From: Clostridium_AQ sp900552125
Lineage (GTDB): Bacteria; Bacillota_I; Bacilli_A; Erysipelotrichales; Erysipelotrichaceae
Strand: one strand, 5' to 3'
Length of the DNA stretch: 13,833 bases
NCBI GenBank assembly: GCA_037892765.1
Contig: JBBKBW010000066.1
The notes beneath the pieces were generated by a model. The model was not told the DNA's origin, made no database searches, and was given only the letters and a program-made list of their open reading frames with translations. Of this stretch, positions 1 through 7,136 are shown piece by piece; within the stretch, counting starts at the first letter, position 1, and every line of letters begins with the position of its first letter. The position numbers and the translations under genes were made by a program.

Positions 1-21
1 TAAATAGGTTGGAGGTGTTTT

Positions 22-1029
22 ATGAAAGTATTATTATATTTTGAAGGGAAAAAAATAATTAGTAAGTCAGGAATAGGGAGAGCAATGAAACACCAGATTG
101 CGGCTTTAACATCGCAAAATATAGAATATACATTATCTGCTAAAGATGATTTTGATATATTACATATTAATACAGTTGGTATTACTAGCTTTCACATGAT
201 AAAAAAGGCTAGAAAGAATGGAAAAAAGATTATTTATCATGCACATAGCACAGAAGAGGATTTTCGAAATTCATTTATGTTTAGTAATCAAATAGCACCT
301 TTCTTTAAAAAACACATTTGTTATTTATATAAAAAAGCTGATTTGATTATCACGCCAACACCATATTCTAAAATTTTGTTGGAAAATTACGGAATTAATG
401 TACCAATATATGCAATTAGTAATGGGATTAACTTGAATAAATTCAATTATAATGAAAATAAAATTAAGAAGTTTAGAGAATATTTTCATTTAAAAGAAGA
501 AGATAAGGTAGTTATAAGCGTAGGCTTATTTTTTGAAAGAAAAGGAATATTAGACTTTATTGAAGTAGCAAAAAAATTGCCTGAATATAAGTTTATTTGG
601 TTTGGTCATGTTCCTTTATACTCTATTCCTAAAAAAATACGCAATATTGTGAAAAAAGATCATCCTAGTAATGTGATTTTTCCTGGATATGTTAGTGGTG
701 ATGTAATTGAAGGAGCTTATTGTGGAGCAAATGCTTTCTTCTTTCCTAGTAAAGAAGAAACAGAAGGAATAGTAGTATTAGAAGCTCTTGCCTCTTATCA
801 GAAAGTAATTATAAGAGATATACCAGTATTTGAACCTTGGCTAAAGAATAATGTTAACTGTTATAAAGGCAAAACTGTAGAAGATTTTACTTATTTGGTA
901 AAAAATGCGGTAGAAGAAAAGCTACCCGATGTTCGAATAAATGGAAGAAAAACAGCAGAAGAAAGAAGTATTAAAGAAATTGGTAAGAGACTTCGTGAAG
1001 TATATGAAGAGGCATTACGTAACTCATAG
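22..1029 (+). CDS. GT4 glycosyltransferase, CpoA/LafB-like glycolipid synthase (second sugar onto glycosyl-diacylglycerol)
   Basis: This is a 335-residue GT-B fold enzyme of family GT4. The N-terminus has the acceptor-side signature KSGIGRA (residues 15-21) followed by HAHSTEEDF near 73-81. The nucleotide-sugar half contains FFERKG (170-175) and a retaining-GT4 EX7E motif with E246 and E254 in EETEGIVVLEA. Length and motifs resemble the pneumococcal CpoA, Listeria LafB and Acholeplasma diglucosyl-DAG synthase group. That group adds a second hexose to monoglycosyl-diacylglycerol at the inner face of the membrane. The family assignment is from recalled family features, and donor and acceptor are inferred. 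An SD (GGAGGTG, 10-16) precedes the ATG. The gene lies 34 bp before a membrane-protein gene and one gene before a probable first-step synthase, which supports a role in glycolipid and lipoteichoic-acid anchor synthesis. Its promoter must lie outside the window. Confidence 0.85.
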   Translation: MKVLLYFEGKKIISKSGIGRAMKHQIAALTSQNIEYTLSAKDDFDILHINTVGITSFHMIKKARKNGKKIIYHAHSTEEDFRNSFMFSNQIAPFFKKHICYLYKKADLIITPTPYSKILLENYGINVPIYAISNGINLNKFNYNENKIKKFREYFHLKEEDKVVISVGLFFERKGILDFIEVAKKLPEYKFIWFGHVPLYSIPKKIRNIVKKDHPSNVIFPGYVSGDVIEGAYCGANAFFFPSKEETEGIVVLEALASYQKVIIRDIPVFEPWLKNNVNCYKGKTVEDFTYLVKNAVEEKLPDVRINGRKTAEERSIKEIGKRLREVYEEALRNS

Positions 1030-1063
1030 CACTAAAGTTTGCAGCAAAGGATGTGAGTGAAGC

Positions 1064-2137
1064 ATGAAGGATTCAGTAAAAAAATATATTATTAATATAT
1101 TGATTATTGCAGGAATCACAATTATTTCCTTATGGTTTGCATTGAAAGATAACTTTCATGAAATTATAAATTTAATTAGTAATATATCGTGGTATTGGTT
1201 AATTATTATTCTTTTGTGGGGGTTCATTTATGTTGGCATTATTGGTATAATTTTAACAATTTTAGCCCGAAGATATAAAAAGGATTATACATATCTGCAA
1301 GGATTGGGTAATGCACTAGTTGGAACTTTTTTCTGCGGTATAACACCTAGTGCAACAGGAGGCCAATTTGGGCAAGCATACATATTTAATAAACAAGGTA
1401 TTAAATATAGTGATGGGGCAAGTATTTTGTGGGCTGATTTTATTATTTATCAGACAACAATGATGGTTTATGTTACAATTTTATTTTTGTTGCGATTTTC
1501 CCATTATATGGAAATAATAGGAACTTGGTTTTTGGCAATTTTTGTTGGTTATTTAGTAAATATATGTGTAATAAGTGTATTATGGACTATGGCTCTGTTC
1601 CCACGTCTTTATGTGAAATTAAGCGGACATGCTGTATCTTTATTAGCGAAGCTTCATATAGTGAAAAATAAACAGAAGACTTTAAATACATGGACAGTGC
1701 AGGTAGAGGGTTTTACAAGTGAGATTAAAGAATTAAAGCATGAAAAAAAGATGATTGTTAAGACAGTTGCTTGGAATGTCATTCGAATGACAGTTCAATT
1801 TTCGTTGCCGTTTTTCATAGCACATGCATTAGGGATTAATTTAGCTGCAGATAAATTTGTAGATTCTTTAGCTCTTGCTAGCTTCGTATTGATGGCAAAC
1901 GCATTTATCCCAATTCCAGGGGCAAGTGGCGGAACGGAGTTGGTTTTTACACAATTGTATAAACATTTAGTTGGAGGTTTAAAGGCAAGCAGTATTATGA
2001 TTTTATGGAGATTATCTACTTTCCATATCGTTATCTTAATCGGTGCATGTACTTTTATCTACTTAAAGAGAAAATATGAAGGAGTAGGAAGAAAAAATAA
2101 AAAGGAAGTAATAGATATCAGGGAGGTAGATTCGTGA
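1064..2137 (+). CDS. Polytopic membrane protein, lysylphosphatidylglycerol synthase TM / UPF0104 flippase-like family
   Basis: The 357-residue protein is strongly hydrophobic, with about eight likely membrane segments (roughly 9-26, 43-67, 82-98, 123-143, 152-177, 232-256, 265-285 and 308-335). A charged cytoplasmic-type loop lies around 200-230 and the tail is basic. Two glycine/proline motifs typical of the family are present: TPSATGGQFGQ (94-104) and PIPGASGGTE (283-292). This family includes the membrane half of MprF, which moves lipids between leaflets, and many stand-alone proteins of unknown substrate. No catalytic aminoacyl-transferase domain is attached, so it should not be called a lysyl-PG synthase. 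It sits between two glycolipid glycosyltransferases and its TGA overlaps the next GTG start by 4 nt. Translational coupling and a role in glycolipid translocation or synthase organisation are therefore reasonable, though inferred. Confidence 0.8.
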   Translation: MKDSVKKYIINILIIAGITIISLWFALKDNFHEIINLISNISWYWLIIILLWGFIYVGIIGIILTILARRYKKDYTYLQGLGNALVGTFFCGITPSATGGQFGQAYIFNKQGIKYSDGASILWADFIIYQTTMMVYVTILFLLRFSHYMEIIGTWFLAIFVGYLVNICVISVLWTMALFPRLYVKLSGHAVSLLAKLHIVKNKQKTLNTWTVQVEGFTSEIKELKHEKKMIVKTVAWNVIRMTVQFSLPFFIAHALGINLAADKFVDSLALASFVLMANAFIPIPGASGGTELVFTQLYKHLVGGLKASSIMILWRLSTFHIVILIGACTFIYLKRKYEGVGRKNKKEVIDIREVDS

Positions 2138-4119
2138 GAATTGGATTATTTACAGATACATATACTCCTGATATAAATGGAGTTGTATCAAGCATAGTGA
2201 CATTACAGAAAGAATTAGAGAAAAATGGACATGATGTATATGTAATTACGAATCATAAAGCCATGACAATGAAAAAAGAAGGAAATGTATTGCGTCTTCC
2301 TGGCTTGGAATTGAAATGGCTATATGGATATAAGCTATCTACACCATATCATTTTAGTGCGCGTGATGAAATTATGAAGATGAATTTAGATGTCATTCAT
2401 GTACATACAGAATTTGGTGTAGGAATGTTTGGAAGAATTGTTGCGAAATATTTAAATATTCCTGTAGTAACAACATATCATACTATGTATGAGGATTATA
2501 CGCATTATGTAAATCGATTTGAAATTGATGAAGTAGACAAAATCACAAAGAAAATGGTTTCTTCTTTTTCTAAGTCTATTTCTGATAGTGCTCAGGCTGT
2601 GATATCACCAAGTGAGAAAACAAAAGAAACTTTGATTAGATATGGTGTAAAGACGCCAATCTATGTGATTCCTACTGGATTAAATTTTGATAAATTTAAC
2701 CCTGATCATATTGATTATGAAAAAGTAAAGATGATACGTAAAACGTATGGTATCGAAGAAAATGATCGATTAATTATATTTGTTGGACGTATTGCGCCTG
2801 AAAAAAGTATTGAGATTCCTATTGAAGGTTTCCGCTATGTGGAAGATCCATCAATTAAATTTATGATCGTCGGTGGAGGTCCTCAGCTAAAAGAACTGCA
2901 AGATATGGTTAAACGTTATCAGCTGGAAAATAAGATTGTTTTCACAGATAAGGTTCCTGCAGAGGAGATTCCTGCTTATTATGCATGTGCTGATTGTTTT
3001 GTGTCAGCCTCACTAACTGAGACGCAGGGAATGACTTATTTAGAAGCTTTAGCCTGTGGTCTACCTGTTTTCGCCCGGTATGATGAAGTAATTAAGGATA
3101 TAGTCATTGATGGAGATAGCGGTTTTATTTTTGAAACTCCTCAGGAATTTGCGGACAAGCTTACTGATTTTATGCATTTAAGTGAAGAAGAACGTCATGA
3201 ATATTCTAAACGAGCTTTGAGCAAGGTAGCCAAATATGATGCAAAGGTATTCTGTTCTAAGGTTCTAAGTGTATATTATCAAGCCATTGATGATTTTGAA
3301 GATGCTTATGAGGTTATCAAGATTAAGGCAATAGATGACTATATGAGAATTTATGTAGAGAATGAGAAAGAAGATCAGCCAATAAAAATCTTGATTGATT
3401 TAGATGATTTCTTTGCCTATAAAATACGACTGCATACGATGCTGGATCGTTACATTATAGATTATTTTCAGCAGAAGGAAGTTGCATTGGAAGCTTATCG
3501 TGGAGCAATACGTAGGCTACGTTTGAGAGATTACACAAGAAAAGAAATGTACACATGGCTAAGTCACCAGCAAGGCTTAGATGAAGCAGCAATTGAAAAT
3601 ATACTTAAAGAATTAGAAGAAAAAGGTTATATTAATGATATCCTGTATATGCAGGATAAAATAGAAAAAATGAAACATTCTCTAAGTGGAAAGGGAAATA
3701 TTAGGCGTACTTTAATTAATAAAGGTTTAGATCCAGAGCTTGTAGAAGATGCAATACAGGATTTAGATGATGATGAAGAACGCCTGCGAGCTATAAAAAT
3801 GGCAGAGAAATTGATGTCTAGCATCAAAGATAAATCAAGAAAAATGAAGAAACAGACGATTATTCGTAAGCTGATCTCACTTGGTTTTGATACTGATGTT
3901 GCAAAGAGTGCTTCTGAACATCTGAATTTTGATGAGGAAGATGATACAGAGGCATTAGATAAGACAATTGCGAAAGCTATGCGTAATTATAGTCGTAAAT
4001 TTAGTGGTAAACAGTTAGAAAATAAAGTACTGGTATATTGTCTTCAGAAAGGTTTCTTTCATGAAGAAATTATGAATCGATTAAACGAAATGGAGTGTAA
4101 TGATGAGCATACTGATTAA
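2134..4119 (+). CDS. Fusion protein: GT4 diacylglycerol glycosyltransferase (alMGS/LafA-like) plus C-terminal RecX
   Basis: This is a 661-residue two-part protein. Residues 1 to about 390 form a complete GT4 enzyme. It starts with the lipid-GT signature FTDTYTPDINGVVSS (6-20) and has HTEFGVG near 91-97, VGRIAPEKS (217-225) and EX7E with E296 and E304. It resembles monoglucosyl-diacylglycerol synthases (alMGS, LafA). Residues about 396-661 look like a whole RecX. A beta-rich N-terminal part (about 417-445) is followed by repeated three-helix units around 453-502, 504-547, 565-600 and 615-654, with the RecX-type patterns RRLRLRDYT, EEKGYIND and NKGLDPELVEDAI. RecX normally limits RecA filaments. 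The frame is open throughout. GTG is chosen as start because GGGAGGT (2121-2127) lies 6 nt upstream and the family N-terminus begins there. M404 could be an internal start for RecX, but it has only a weak AAGG upstream. Whether both halves are active is unknown. Confidence 0.85.
   Translation: MRIGLFTDTYTPDINGVVSSIVTLQKELEKNGHDVYVITNHKAMTMKKEGNVLRLPGLELKWLYGYKLSTPYHFSARDEIMKMNLDVIHVHTEFGVGMFGRIVAKYLNIPVVTTYHTMYEDYTHYVNRFEIDEVDKITKKMVSSFSKSISDSAQAVISPSEKTKETLIRYGVKTPIYVIPTGLNFDKFNPDHIDYEKVKMIRKTYGIEENDRLIIFVGRIAPEKSIEIPIEGFRYVEDPSIKFMIVGGGPQLKELQDMVKRYQLENKIVFTDKVPAEEIPAYYACADCFVSASLTETQGMTYLEALACGLPVFARYDEVIKDIVIDGDSGFIFETPQEFADKLTDFMHLSEEERHEYSKRALSKVAKYDAKVFCSKVLSVYYQAIDDFEDAYEVIKIKAIDDYMRIYVENEKEDQPIKILIDLDDFFAYKIRLHTMLDRYIIDYFQQKEVALEAYRGAIRRLRLRDYTRKEMYTWLSHQQGLDEAAIENILKELEEKGYINDILYMQDKIEKMKHSLSGKGNIRRTLINKGLDPELVEDAIQDLDDDEERLRAIKMAEKLMSSIKDKSRKMKKQTIIRKLISLGFDTDVAKSASEHLNFDEEDDTEALDKTIAKAMRNYSRKFSGKQLENKVLVYCLQKGFFHEEIMNRLNEMECNDEHTD
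4092..4097 (+). promoter_or_regulatory. Ribosome binding site of yhaM
   Basis: GGAGTG lies within the 3' end of the upstream GT-RecX gene. The 7-nt gap from GGAG favours the second of two adjacent ATG codons (4103) as start. The overlap implies that ribosomes finishing GT-RecX can re-initiate here. Confidence 0.6.
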
Positions 4120-5044
4120 AGAACTACAAGATGGCTTTAAAGGTACGATTACGGTATTAGTAATCAGTGTAAATAAAGGTATTACCGCAAAGGGTGCACC
4201 ATATTTATCTTTTATGTTTCAGGACAAAAGCGGTAATATAGATGCAAAATACTGGAATGTAAGTGAGGACATGCTGTATCGTTTCTCTCCTGGTATGATT
4301 GTGGAAGTTACTGGAGATGTTTTAAATCATCAAAAACAGCTTCAGTTTCGTGTTCAAAAAATGAAAGAGGCTGAAGGTGAAATCAATGTTTCTGATTATG
4401 TGAAGGAAGGACCATACTCACAGAAAATCTTAAAGGAACAGATTACACAATATTTGGATTCTATTAAAAACCCTATAATGCATAAGATTGTATCAGAAAT
4501 ATTAAATGATCATAAAGATGCTTTTTATGAATATCCTGCTGCAACTAGAAATCATCATGATTTCTATAGCGGATTGGCGACGCATGTGTTAGGGATGCTG
4601 AAATTAGCACAGCAGTTATGTCGGTTATATCCTATGCTTGATCAGGATTTACTATATAGTGGTGTGCTGCTGCATGATATTGGGAAAACCGTCGAGTTAA
4701 GCGGAGCAATCGCGAGCGAATATACAGTAGAAGGCAAATTAATAGGCCATATCTCTATTATGCAGGCAGAAATAATGACAAAAGCCAAAGAACTGCATCT
4801 AGACGATTCAGAAGAAGTTATGCTGCTACGTCATATGGTGCTATCTCATCATGGTGTCTATGAATATGGATCACCAGTATTACCGATGATTCCAGAGGCA
4901 GAAATGCTATATATGATTGATAATATAGATGCTCGTATGAATACTATCCAAAAGGCTTTTGAACCAGTTTCAGAGGGTGAATTTACACCACGAATCTTTG
5001 CGTTAGAAAATCGAAGCTTTTATAAAAGCAAGTATAAGAAGTAA
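4103..5044 (+). CDS. yhaM: 3'-5' exoribonuclease YhaM (OB-fold plus HD domain)
   Basis: The protein (313 residues from the second of two tandem ATGs) has an N-terminal OB-type nucleic-acid-binding domain, about residues 12-92, with SFMFQDKSGNIDAKYW. A C-terminal HD metal-dependent domain follows. Counting from the first ATG, candidate metal ligands are H162, H192-D193 (LLHDIGK), H217, H245, H250-H251 and D274. Length and domain order match YhaM of Bacillota, which removes nucleotides from RNA (and, in vitro, DNA) 3' ends in the cytoplasm. The start codon lies inside the end of the GT-RecX gene (17 nt overlap), so translation is probably coupled. GGAG at 4092-4095 is 7 nt from the ATG at 4103 and only 4 nt from the one at 4100, so I prefer 4103. 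A strong terminator directly follows the stop. Confidence 0.93.
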   Translation: MSILIKELQDGFKGTITVLVISVNKGITAKGAPYLSFMFQDKSGNIDAKYWNVSEDMLYRFSPGMIVEVTGDVLNHQKQLQFRVQKMKEAEGEINVSDYVKEGPYSQKILKEQITQYLDSIKNPIMHKIVSEILNDHKDAFYEYPAATRNHHDFYSGLATHVLGMLKLAQQLCRLYPMLDQDLLYSGVLLHDIGKTVELSGAIASEYTVEGKLIGHISIMQAEIMTKAKELHLDDSEEVMLLRHMVLSHHGVYEYGSPVLPMIPEAEMLYMIDNIDARMNTIQKAFEPVSEGEFTPRIFALENRSFYKSKYKK

Positions 5045-5085
5045 AAGGTGAATAAGCGTAAATCGTGTATTTACCTTTTTTTTTT
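5043..5085 (+). terminator. Rho-independent terminator after yhaM
   Basis: AAGGTGAATA (5045-5054) pairs with TATTTACCTT (5068-5077), with one G-U. A further three-pair GCG/CGT extension leads to a TAAAT loop. The stem runs into a tract of ten T residues (5076-5085). This is a strong terminator closing the glycolipid/yhaM cluster and insulating it from the PTS locus. Confidence 0.9.
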
Positions 5086-5125
5086 GAGCTTTTGGGATAT
5101 GAAATAGGTAAATTTTTCATTTTTC

Positions 5126-5171
5126 TTGCGAAATTCTTAATCTTTTTATTTTAATGAACATTCGATATACT
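5126..5171 (+). promoter_or_regulatory. Candidate promoter region for the PRD regulator/PTS operon
   Basis: Two sigma-A-like options exist. One has TATACT at 5166-5171 as -10 with a poor TTTTTA -35 at 5143-5148 (17-bp spacer). The other has TTGCGA at 5126-5131 with TTTAAT at 5150-5155 (18-bp spacer). With the first, transcription would begin near 5178, just ahead of the cre-like palindrome. A weak -35 is common for promoters needing an activator, and the downstream gene encodes a likely activator. I cannot choose between the two from sequence alone. Confidence 0.45.
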
Positions 5172-5233
5172 AACCATGCAAGCTGATAACGCTTTCAGCT
5201 TATTTACTGTAAAGTACTTATGAAAATGGTTAG
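5170..5233 (+). repeat. Inverted repeat enclosing the cre palindrome in the operon leader
   Basis: CTAACCAT (5170-5177) is the exact reverse complement of ATGGTTAG (5226-5233). The arms lie 48 bp apart and enclose the 20-bp cre palindrome (5181-5200) and a small TACT/AGTA hairpin. The right arm ends one base before the SD-containing GAAAGGAGG. It could be a regulator-binding dyad or, if transcription starts upstream of 5170, an RNA stem close to the ribosome site. An 8-bp match could also be chance. Confidence 0.4.
5184..5197 (+). promoter_or_regulatory. cre-like catabolite repression operator (CcpA site)
   Basis: TGATAACGCTTTCA fits the consensus TGWAANCGNTNWCA at every defined position but the fourth. 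It sits in a larger palindrome with perfect arms AGCTGA (5181-5186) and TCAGCT (5195-5200). The site is about 50 bp upstream of the regulator ATG and at or just downstream of the likely transcription start, a position where CcpA-HPr(Ser-P) usually represses. This fits glucose repression of a PTS operon. CcpA itself is not in the window. Confidence 0.75.
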
Positions 5234-5248
5234 GAAAGGAGGTAGACT

Positions 5249-7126
5249 ATGAGAGAAAAACGAATACTTAACGAATTATTACATAGTGAGCAATATTGTA
5301 GCTTGGAGTACCTAGCAAATTGTCTTAATGTTTCTACACGAACGATTAGTAATGATATGAAGTATTTAGCAAAAGATGGAGAACAGCATGGATTTCAAAT
5401 TCATTTAAAAAGACGCTTAGGCTACTATTTAGAAATTGTAGATAAACAAAAATTTCAGATGTACATGAAACAAAATCAATATCATGTTGTAAATGGAAAA
5501 GAAAGAGTAGATATCATTATCGCAATGCTTCTAATGCGACAAGAATTTGTAACACAAGAAACCATTGCGGATTTACTGCAAGTAAGTAAATCAATAATTA
5601 AAGTCGATATGTCAAAAGTGGAAAAGGCACTCTTTGAACATAGTATTATCTTAATAAAAAAAGCACATTATGGGCTTACGTTAGAATGTAAGTCAATAAA
5701 TCGTAAATTGTATTTACTAGAGTTATTGGAAAATAAGAACATTTATGTAAGTGATATTATTAAACAGTATCATCCAATTGAAAAGGTACAAAGTTTCGAA
5801 AAACAATTTATTCAGTTACTAAAAAAATATGAATTAAATACAAATTACATTGAACTTAAGAAAATAGATGCTTTCTTAAAGATTACAATTTTACTAGCCG
5901 AGAAAGGTGTCTATTCTGATGAGAAATGTGAATTACAAAAGAATAAGTATATCGATATTGCTAGAGAGTTAAAAGAAGTTGTTGAGGAAATATATCATAT
6001 AGAATTGAATGATATTGATGTTTTAGATATCAGTGAATATTTAAAACAAAAGACGAAACCAATTAATGTTTATTTAAATAATGATGGACTTTCTACAGAT
6101 ATTGAAGATTTTTTAATCACGATAGATACAGAATATCATACGCATTTTAATGATGATACTGAGTTTAAAAAAGGTTTATTATCACATGTATCTTTATTGT
6201 TAGATCGTTTAAATCAAAGTATTTCCTTTTCAAATCCTTTGGTTCATGAACTTAGTGTGAAATATCCAATGATGTTTAATATATGTATTCGTTTTGCGGC
6301 AATGCTGGAAGATAAATATCATGTGAAAACATCACATGACGAGATCGGTTTTATCGCAACACATTTTGCGGCACATATGGAAAAAGAGTTATTTCATAAA
6401 TTGAAAAGTTATCATCGTATAGCAATTATCTGTTCCAGTGGTGGAGGAAGTGCTTTCTTAATTAAGTTGAAATTAGAAACGATTTTCTCTTCCAGCAATA
6501 TTCAAACCTTTTCCTTATTGGAAATGGAAGAAGTTAAAGAATTTGAACCAGATATTATATTTACAATCAAACAATTAGATGAAGATTTTCATGTGCCAAT
6601 TGTATTAATTAAAGAATTATTAGACGATGCAGATATTAATAAAATTAAGAATATGCTTCAAACAGATTCTTCTTTACTTTTACAAAATAAATCTTTTCAG
6701 TCTTTATTTCAAAAAAATGCTTTCTTCATATTCCATGAAGGAACGTATTCAGAAATGGTCACGACCATGTGTAAAGCTTTAGAAAAGGAAAAATATTGTG
6801 AAGAGAATTATACAAACCTAGTCCAACAAAGGGAAGAAGTCTTATCCACAATTTATCAAAATGGGATAGCAATACCACATCCATTAGAGATGTGTGGGCA
6901 TAGAAATATATTATCGGTTGGTATCGTAAAACATGATGCAAGTGAACATGATAAGAAAGTCCAAGTAATATTCTTAGTGAATTTAAAAAAAGGGGATCTA
7001 AAACTTCATCAAAATATATCGAAAGTATTATTTGAAGTAATGTCTGATGAGGCATTGATTGGGCAAATAAGGTGTTGTGAATCGTATGAAGATTTTATGA
7101 AATGTATAGCACATTTGAATTTTTAG
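5249..7126 (+). CDS. PRD-containing transcriptional regulator (MtlR/LicR type) with EIIB- and EIIA-like domains
   Basis: The 625-residue protein reads as an N-terminal winged HTH (about 1-65, with SLEYLANCLNVSTRTISND), a second HTH/Mga-like segment (about 85-145), PRD1 (about 185-285), PRD2 (about 295-385), an EIIB-like domain (390-475, C395 in ICSSGGGSA) and an EIIA-like domain (480-620, H544 in GIAIPHP). PRD2 keeps both phosphorylatable histidines, H313 and H372 (FIATHFAAH). In PRD1 the aligned positions look like lysine (near K211 and K268). Such proteins activate PTS operons, and their activity is set by phosphorylation from HPr and from their cognate EIIB. The DNA-binding HTH argues against an RNA antiterminator of the LicT kind. 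AAAGGAGGT (5235-5243) precedes the ATG. Only 10 bp separate it from the M42 gene, so it is probably co-transcribed with, and controls, the downstream PTS genes. Confidence 0.9.
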   Translation: MREKRILNELLHSEQYCSLEYLANCLNVSTRTISNDMKYLAKDGEQHGFQIHLKRRLGYYLEIVDKQKFQMYMKQNQYHVVNGKERVDIIIAMLLMRQEFVTQETIADLLQVSKSIIKVDMSKVEKALFEHSIILIKKAHYGLTLECKSINRKLYLLELLENKNIYVSDIIKQYHPIEKVQSFEKQFIQLLKKYELNTNYIELKKIDAFLKITILLAEKGVYSDEKCELQKNKYIDIARELKEVVEEIYHIELNDIDVLDISEYLKQKTKPINVYLNNDGLSTDIEDFLITIDTEYHTHFNDDTEFKKGLLSHVSLLLDRLNQSISFSNPLVHELSVKYPMMFNICIRFAAMLEDKYHVKTSHDEIGFIATHFAAHMEKELFHKLKSYHRIAIICSSGGGSAFLIKLKLETIFSSSNIQTFSLLEMEEVKEFEPDIIFTIKQLDEDFHVPIVLIKELLDDADINKIKNMLQTDSSLLLQNKSFQSLFQKNAFFIFHEGTYSEMVTTMCKALEKEKYCEENYTNLVQQREEVLSTIYQNGIAIPHPLEMCGHRNILSVGIVKHDASEHDKKVQVIFLVNLKKGDLKLHQNISKVLFEVMSDEALIGQIRCCESYEDFMKCIAHLNF

Positions 7127-7136
7127 GGAGGTTTAT

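Noticed and set aside
2134..4119. Two adjacent genes joined by a sequencing frameshift
   Set aside because: No shift is needed: the same frame stays open through both domains, codon use is even, and I see no homopolymer at the junction. An artefact would have to be a lost stop codon, which is less likely than a genuine fusion.
5086..5248. Riboswitch or T-box leader, or a sigma-54 promoter, upstream of the PRD regulator
   Set aside because: No T-box or riboswitch core motif is visible. The TTGC at 5126-5129 lacks the GG element at the right spacing, and the regulator lacks a sigma-54 interaction domain.
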